From assembly GCA_001414345.1 (NCBI GenBank), contig LLCB01000029.1, positions 186,001 through 250,000 of the forward strand: DNA of 64,000 nt, written 5' to 3'. The translations under genes were made by a program, and so were the position numbers. The stretch's first letter is position 1; the number at the start of each line of letters is the position of its first letter. The notes under the pieces are model-generated. The model searched no databases and was not told the DNA's origin. It saw only the letters and a list, made by a program, of their open reading frames with translations. This document shows positions 58,910-64,000 of the stretch, one piece after another. The stretch is from Hymenoscyphus infarciens (lineage: Eukaryota > Ascomycota > Leotiomycetes > Helotiales > Helotiaceae).

Positions 58910-61653
58910 ATCCTCTCTTCTCGACCGCATTTCCCGTTTCAAAAGGAGTACTGGTGGAGAAAACAGAACACGAGCTCTCTTTGAGAAGCAGGTAAGAGCA
59001 TCATGAGACCAAGGCTAACGACGATTTGATGATCCGACACACGACCCATATGAAAGAAGCGCCAACATGACGAGGAAAGTGCGCAAGAAGTGTATTATTA
59101 TAATGACCAAAACGACACAAAAAAATAACCCACGAACGGAAGGATACATAGAATTAAAGTATAGGTAGTGGATAGAAACGGATGGGGTGTATTTTGCTGA
59201 TTGGGAGGGACTACGGTTTTTGGGGGATGGATCCTGTCGATGCATTTTGTTCTAGGCGGGTCTAGACGGGTGGCTGACTCTTGTATGTCATTTTTGCCAT
59301 TTTTGCGCGTTCTTTTTGTCTTGCATTTTTTATACTCTTCTTTTCTATTCTCTGTTCTCTCATTATTGTTATCTACAAGTCGATATGCAAATCGCATCAA
59401 TGTATTCTCCTTCTTTTCATAATTATACTTGCCGGGACTATAGAGTGAGTGCACGTATATTTTACTTTGGTCACAAAAAAAAAAACTGGGAAGAGGAATG
59501 CTTGCAGTTTGGGGGTGGGTGGCTTGTCTATCTGTTGAAAAGAACTTGTTACATATACTTGGGCATCTGCAAAGATGTTGCATTGGAGGTAACCTTTATT
59601 GGTATTTGACTTTTGGTATTTGGTTGGACTAAGCTTTGGCTTATGTGGAATGAAAGGTTACTTGTATGTTTGGAAGTTTTGGAATTATATAGCAGCTACG
59701 GAACACTATACATATTTACTCCCTAAATCTCGCCTTTATTTCTAGCTTGATATAATACTCTGTCACCTTGTGAGGTGCGGTTGTTGCGACAAACGTCGCT
59801 GGAGTCGGGCGTCTGAAGCGAGTATCGTGTAACTGTCTTCCCGCAGTTCCTCACAGCGTCGCAAAGGCAAGAATTACTTGTCCTGCGTTACATACACACG
59901 TGGCATACTCAGTTGGTCACAGATAAATCTTCAACAAAACACGTTCACAAACACATTCGCCTCATGTCTCGTACTCGCGCTCGTGCACACCCACGTACTT
60001 TGATGTCCACAAGGATTTCCCAATTTCAATTATGTCACCAGCTATCTAAACGTAACACTGATGATCTTTAATCCCAGGTCCCCTCGGAGTCCATATCAAG
60101 AATCTGGAAGTAAAAGATAGTTATTTGATTTGAAGGGGAAAGAGACACCGCTCGCTTCGCCGCCTCAACTTCGCTTGTGTGTGCCCCACTTTATTCCTCT
60201 CCCTGCCGGACCCCCTGATCTTAAAACCCCACAATCAGCACGTGCAGAAGCCCATCTCAACAAGGTTATCGGTTATCAATCTTAATCCAACTGATACTGA
60301 GATACTGAGATACTGATTCACCACAAACAATTGCCCCGGATAAGCAAGAAAGTGTGTTTGCTTCCGCAGAAAATTTGGGCGGAAGCGGGTGAAAGAGTTG
60401 CATTATCAAAGAGGTTTGTATGTACTGAGGATTGTTTGCGTTCCATTGCGTCGCCTTGATTACATCACGTAACTCGGCTTAACTCGGAAAATCAACCCCT
60501 TCCTTGTCAAAATATCCCGCGCGCCTCCAGGGAAAGGGGTTGGTAGCACTCCTACACACACCCCGGAATTTTCCTCACGGAATCGAAATTCGTAACAAAT
60601 GCCTCATTTTCCTCAATTCATGGGGGAAGCTTCGTTTGAAGAAAAAGGGGTCGTGCAATGGAATCATTTCGCGCAGGAGGTAAGGAAGAGATTTTCGTTG
60701 TCAGAACTTGCAGGTGTGAGTGATGGGATCGGCATACCCGGGCGAAATGGGAATCGGCTACACCGCTGGCGTTTTCTGGGCTGAGCGAGCAAACTGTTTG
60801 GGCGAGCGGTACGGAGTATTGAAAAGATTGGATGGGGGACAAAATATCGAACCCTGAAGCCTGTCCTTTCTTGCTTCCGGGGCAATAGAGAGAAGTGATT
60901 GATGGATATAAACTGTGGATGAGCCTGTACGGACCTGTGGTTCGTTGCTGATGGTCAGCTCTCGGGAGCTCTGGCGAAAGCCACTGGGCCGCCACGGGAC
61001 GAGACGGCCCTCCCTCGACGGAGACGGATTGTTCCCAGAAATTTGAAATGCGGTTGTACAAGGCGCACATCGGAGGGGAAGTTGGGAAGGCGCCGCGGGC
61101 TACTGTAATGCACTGTGCAACAGTACACATAGATCAGGTAGGCGTGGCGTGCATGCATGCATTAGGGATTTGATCAAATGATGGCCCCATGGGAAAGTGA
61201 GAGATGGTGATGAGATGGTGAAATATGAGGCTTGATAATTGGATGTGAGGGATGTAGGACAAGGTCGGCGATGTCTTTCTTGTCCACCGGCCGCCAGTCT
61301 AGGAGTGTGTGGGGAGCTGGAGAAATGGAGAGACATCCTTGCGGAGATCGCACAAGGTTCTTCCATGCATCACGTGCATTGTGACTCGTCTTTTTTGATA
61401 ATCAGAGAATAACTGACTATCTAGAGGGTAGTATTGCATACGGTGATGCTTCACGTACGGTGACATACCGGTACTCTTGCGGCGTCAGATATCAGATCCC
61501 CCGCCAAGACTCGTCGTTCATGACTAAATCGAGAGGGAACAGGAGTTGCATGAAATTGTAGAATAGTTCCTCGTTTCGCTGCTCCAGAATCGGGGTGTTT
61601 ATTGGAGGTCGTATGGAGTTGTGTGGAAAACAGTGGCTCGATATTGAGCCAGT
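58910..61653. other. 2.7-kb spacer between the C2H2 gene and URM1
   Basis: It contains the 3' flank of both convergent genes. A short TACTGAGA array (three units) is at about 60295-60318. A 170-codon minus-strand frame at 60618-61130 shows no family resemblance and I treat it as chance. Confidence 0.4.
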
Positions 61654-62322
61654 TCAGCCTCCGTGTAAGGTTGAAACAAAAAGGATGTTGTCGTTGGGCT
61701 GCAGGGCGTAAGTGGCCTCGCCCTCCAGTTCCCAGTCAGCGTCATTGATGAGAACCAGGATTCCCGGGCGACTGTAATGCAAACGAATGTTGTTAGTGAG
61801 GTGATGCAAAGCCATGTACTCATTTGGATTGGGAAAACGATGCAGCAGAGGGAAACGGTGAAGCAGAAACTCGCTGGGAAGTGCTTGCTCCAAACAACAC
61901 ACCATCATGTACATGTGCTGCGGAAAAGTACCAATGAAGCTATATAGGACGAGGTATTGCTATGTGGAATGGCTTGATTTGATGTTGAGAATTTGCCCAG
62001 GCTCTGAAGAGCGGTGACGAAAACCAGAAAGAGAATCGAGGCTTACACGTGACCATCCAACACGAACATCTCCTTTCGAGTATCCTTCATGACCTTCTCA
62101 CAGAGATGCTCAACGAGCCAGCCGATGTTGACCGCTTTGCCCTTATCGTCTTTGGCTGGGATTGATATCTTGTGCTTGCGTTCATTGGAAAAGAGCATCT
62201 CGAGACCCCCCCTAGTCACATCGACGTCAGTATTTCTTTCTCCGAGGGATGATCGCGATTGCGTGGGGGACTCACGTGAATTCGACGAGGATGGGAATCG
62301 TGATTTCTGCAGGTTCTGCCAT
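61654..62322 (-). CDS. URM1: Ubiquitin-related modifier 1 (Urm1)
   Basis: Three exons on the minus strand (62276-62322, 62047-62211, 61654-61771; introns 64 and 275 bp) encode 109 residues. The product starts [20 protein letters not shown] and continues [44 protein letters not shown] and LFVSTLHGG. The C-terminal diglycine is exact, directly before the stop, as required for thiocarboxylation by the E1-like Uba4. Urm1 is both a sulfur carrier for 2-thiolation of wobble uridine in tRNA-Lys, -Glu and -Gln and a protein modifier. Length and all signature segments agree with the family. It is head to head with ELP2. Confidence 0.96.
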
Positions 62323-62813
62323 TTTGTAAAGATCTTCGGAACGGCTTTTGTAGAATCGGATTGATGGTTGTGGTTGTGGTCGCGGTTTAATTTTGAAATG
62401 ACTGCTGTGTCGCTTAAATAGCGCCGACCGGTAATTCTTTTTTGGCAACACAATTTTTATTTAATCTACAGAGGAAAATCTGGGGAAGGTATTATTTCTT
62501 TAGTTTGTGTACCCTCTAAGACCTGAGTCAAACACCTCAAAAGTAAATCACTTTTTGAGTTTGAGTAACTTTTGGTGTTCCTCCTTGCCGGGTGACCATG
62601 ACTTCGAGAAAATTACCCCGTAAGGTTCGCGAAAAGCTCTTCACCTCATCTCGCCGTGGTCTAAGTGGGTCCACGCAAATGTCTAGACAACGATGCTAGG
62701 TATTTAGTGACACAACTCTGAGCCCGGTAAACGACTATCTATTTACTCTGACGACCGCCGCATCGAGTCTCTCATCTGGCGCGTGTTTGTGGCCGGGTGG
62801 ATGAGTTGACGCG
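62323..62813. promoter_or_regulatory. Divergent promoter region shared by URM1 and ELP2
   Basis: The 491 bp between the two start codons must drive both genes. A T-rich stretch lies near URM1, and a GC-richer segment (about 62740-62800) lies near ELP2. No known binding site was assigned. Confidence 0.5.
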
Positions 62814-64000
62814 ATGCTTCAAATCACCAGCGAGTACTTGGCGGCAGGTGGTAATAGACATCCATCAGCAGCAGATTGGGATGAATCTGGTCTTTTGGCA
62901 TTTGGCGCAGATAGAAACATCGCTTTATGGCGACCACAGGTGAGCTGTTCTTTATGAGTCACGAGACATTCATGTTCATGAAGACGTGGGTGGTTTCTCC
63001 TCTTTTTTCCCCTATTCTCAACAGCGGCTAAGAATAATATATTTATAGGATAACAATGCGCGAGGAGTTTTGGAAATCCTTTGGGGCCATGAAGGTACCG
63101 TCAACGCAGTCAAGTTCATTCCCGGCTCCGACGGATTATTGATTAGCGGTTCGGTCGATAAGAAGCTTGCTATCTGGAAGAGGAACCCAACGTCGTCATT
63201 TTACCAAAATCATCAGTGGCTATCCAGCGATAAGCCTGAGCATCATCAGAGTTCCGTAAACTGTATTGCAGTAGCTCCTGGTGCCAACATCTTCGCTTCA
63301 GGCTCTGCAGATGCCATCGTCAAGATCTGGGAATTCGACGACCAACATCTGGCAACATTACGACAAACTATTGAGATCAAGCCAAGATTCTTTCCACTTG
63401 CTCTGGCATTGATTCCTCTCACCGGTGCACCTGGCTCATACGTGCTTGCTGTTGCCGGAACGAAGGACATTATCCAAATATATGTGCTTGATTCCGCTAT
63501 CGGCAATGAATTCAAGCTTCAAGCTACTCTCTCTGGCCACGAGGGATGGATCAGATCCTTAGAGTTCACAAAGGAAACCGATGAACCTGATAGTGATTTA
63601 CTACTTTCATCAGCCAGCCAGGACAAGTATATTCGACTATGGCGACTCCACCAAGGAAAGGAGCTGCCAGCGGCATCAGCAACAGCCGACCCATCTTTAG
63701 GAGCATTCATGCCAGGAAAATCATTGTCAAATAAAGCTCATCGTTTCAAGGCGCAAGATCTTGACTTTTCCGCGACATTTGAGGCCTTGTTACTTGGTCA
63801 TGAGGATTGGATCTACAGTACTCGTTGGAGATATGGCAACAAGAAATTACAATTACTTTCCTCATCGGCGGACAATTCGGTAGCGATGTGGGAAGCTGAT
63901 GCAGAAACCGGCGTTTGGGTGACGACTACTCGACTGGGAGAAATCAGCTCTGAGAAAGGCTCAACAACAGCTACTGGAAGCACAGGCGGATTCTGGATTG
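62814..64000 (+). CDS. ELP2: Elongator complex protein 2 (Elp2), 5' part
   Basis: Exon 1 is 62814-62939 and exon 2 starts at 63049 and runs off the window, with a 109-bp intron in phase 0. About 359 residues are visible out of roughly 800 expected. WD40 blades are clear: AADWDESGLLAFGADRNIAL, GHEGTVNAVKFIPGSDGLLI then SGSVDKKLAIWKR, HQSSVNCIAVAPGANIFASG then SADAIVKIWEF, SGHEGWIRSLEF...SSASQDKYIRLWRL and GHEDWIYSTRW...SSSADNSVAMWEA. Family-specific SYVLAVAGTKDIIQIY and SQDKYIRLWRL identify Elp2 rather than a generic WD40 protein. Elp2 is a double-propeller scaffold of Elongator, which makes 5-carboxymethyl-type modifications on wobble uridines. The start is the first ATG in frame after an upstream stop. 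Confidence 0.94.

Noticed and set aside
60618..61130. 170-codon minus-strand frame
   Set aside because: No recognisable domain, unusual residue mix, and it lies in the spacer between convergent genes.

Overview
The window looks like nuclear DNA of a filamentous ascomycete (Pezizomycotina, possibly Leotiomycetes; the class is a guess from how the proteins read). Most protein genes are split by short introns of about 46-135 bp with GT...AG borders. There is one intron-containing tRNA gene, long gene-poor spacers rich in microsatellites, and degraded relics of HET-domain and cytochrome P450 genes. No virus, plasmid, CRISPR array or intact transposon was recognised. Gene models were built by hand by joining reading frames at splice signals and checking phase.

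Layout. 1.6-6.9 kb: a serine hydrolase with N-terminal ATPAQLxEK-type repeats, then a BOR1-type borate/anion transporter (6 exons). 8.0-9.1 kb: two HET-like relics. 10.0-15.5 kb: a compact catabolic-looking trio, a DHCR24-like FAD oxidoreductase divergent from an adenosine-deaminase-like hydrolase, followed by a Dal5-type MFS permease with 8 exons. 16.2-22 kb: a Ser/Thr-rich protein with a GPI-like tail and several small or uncertain genes. 24.2-25.3 kb: ERG3-type sterol C-5 desaturase. 25.3-29.3 kb: AT-rich, microsatellite-laden spacer. 29.3-31.2 kb: a PH-like, Ser/Pro-rich protein on the minus strand. 31.2-37.7 kb: gene-poor, with a tRNA-Lys(CTT) gene and a perfect 68-bp tandem duplication just behind it. 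37.7-39.9 kb: a decayed P450.

41.0-45.6 kb: a ubiquitin-specific protease divergent from the mitochondrial ribosomal protein uL5m gene. 45.6-57.1 kb: 11.5 kb without a convincing gene, holding diverged half-kilobase repeats and simple arrays. 57.1-58.9 kb: a four-finger C2H2 regulator of Azf1 type. 61.7-64.0 kb: URM1 and ELP2 head to head, the latter cut by the window edge.

Two neighbourhoods stand out functionally. URM1 (sulfur carrier for 2-thiolation) and ELP2 (Elongator subunit) serve the two halves of the same mcm5s2U34 tRNA wobble modification and share one 491-bp divergent promoter region. The FAD oxidoreductase / deaminase / permease trio looks like an uptake-and-breakdown unit for a nitrogenous, perhaps purine-like, compound. 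The deaminase keeps the metal ligands but lacks the glutamate of the classical HAGE motif.
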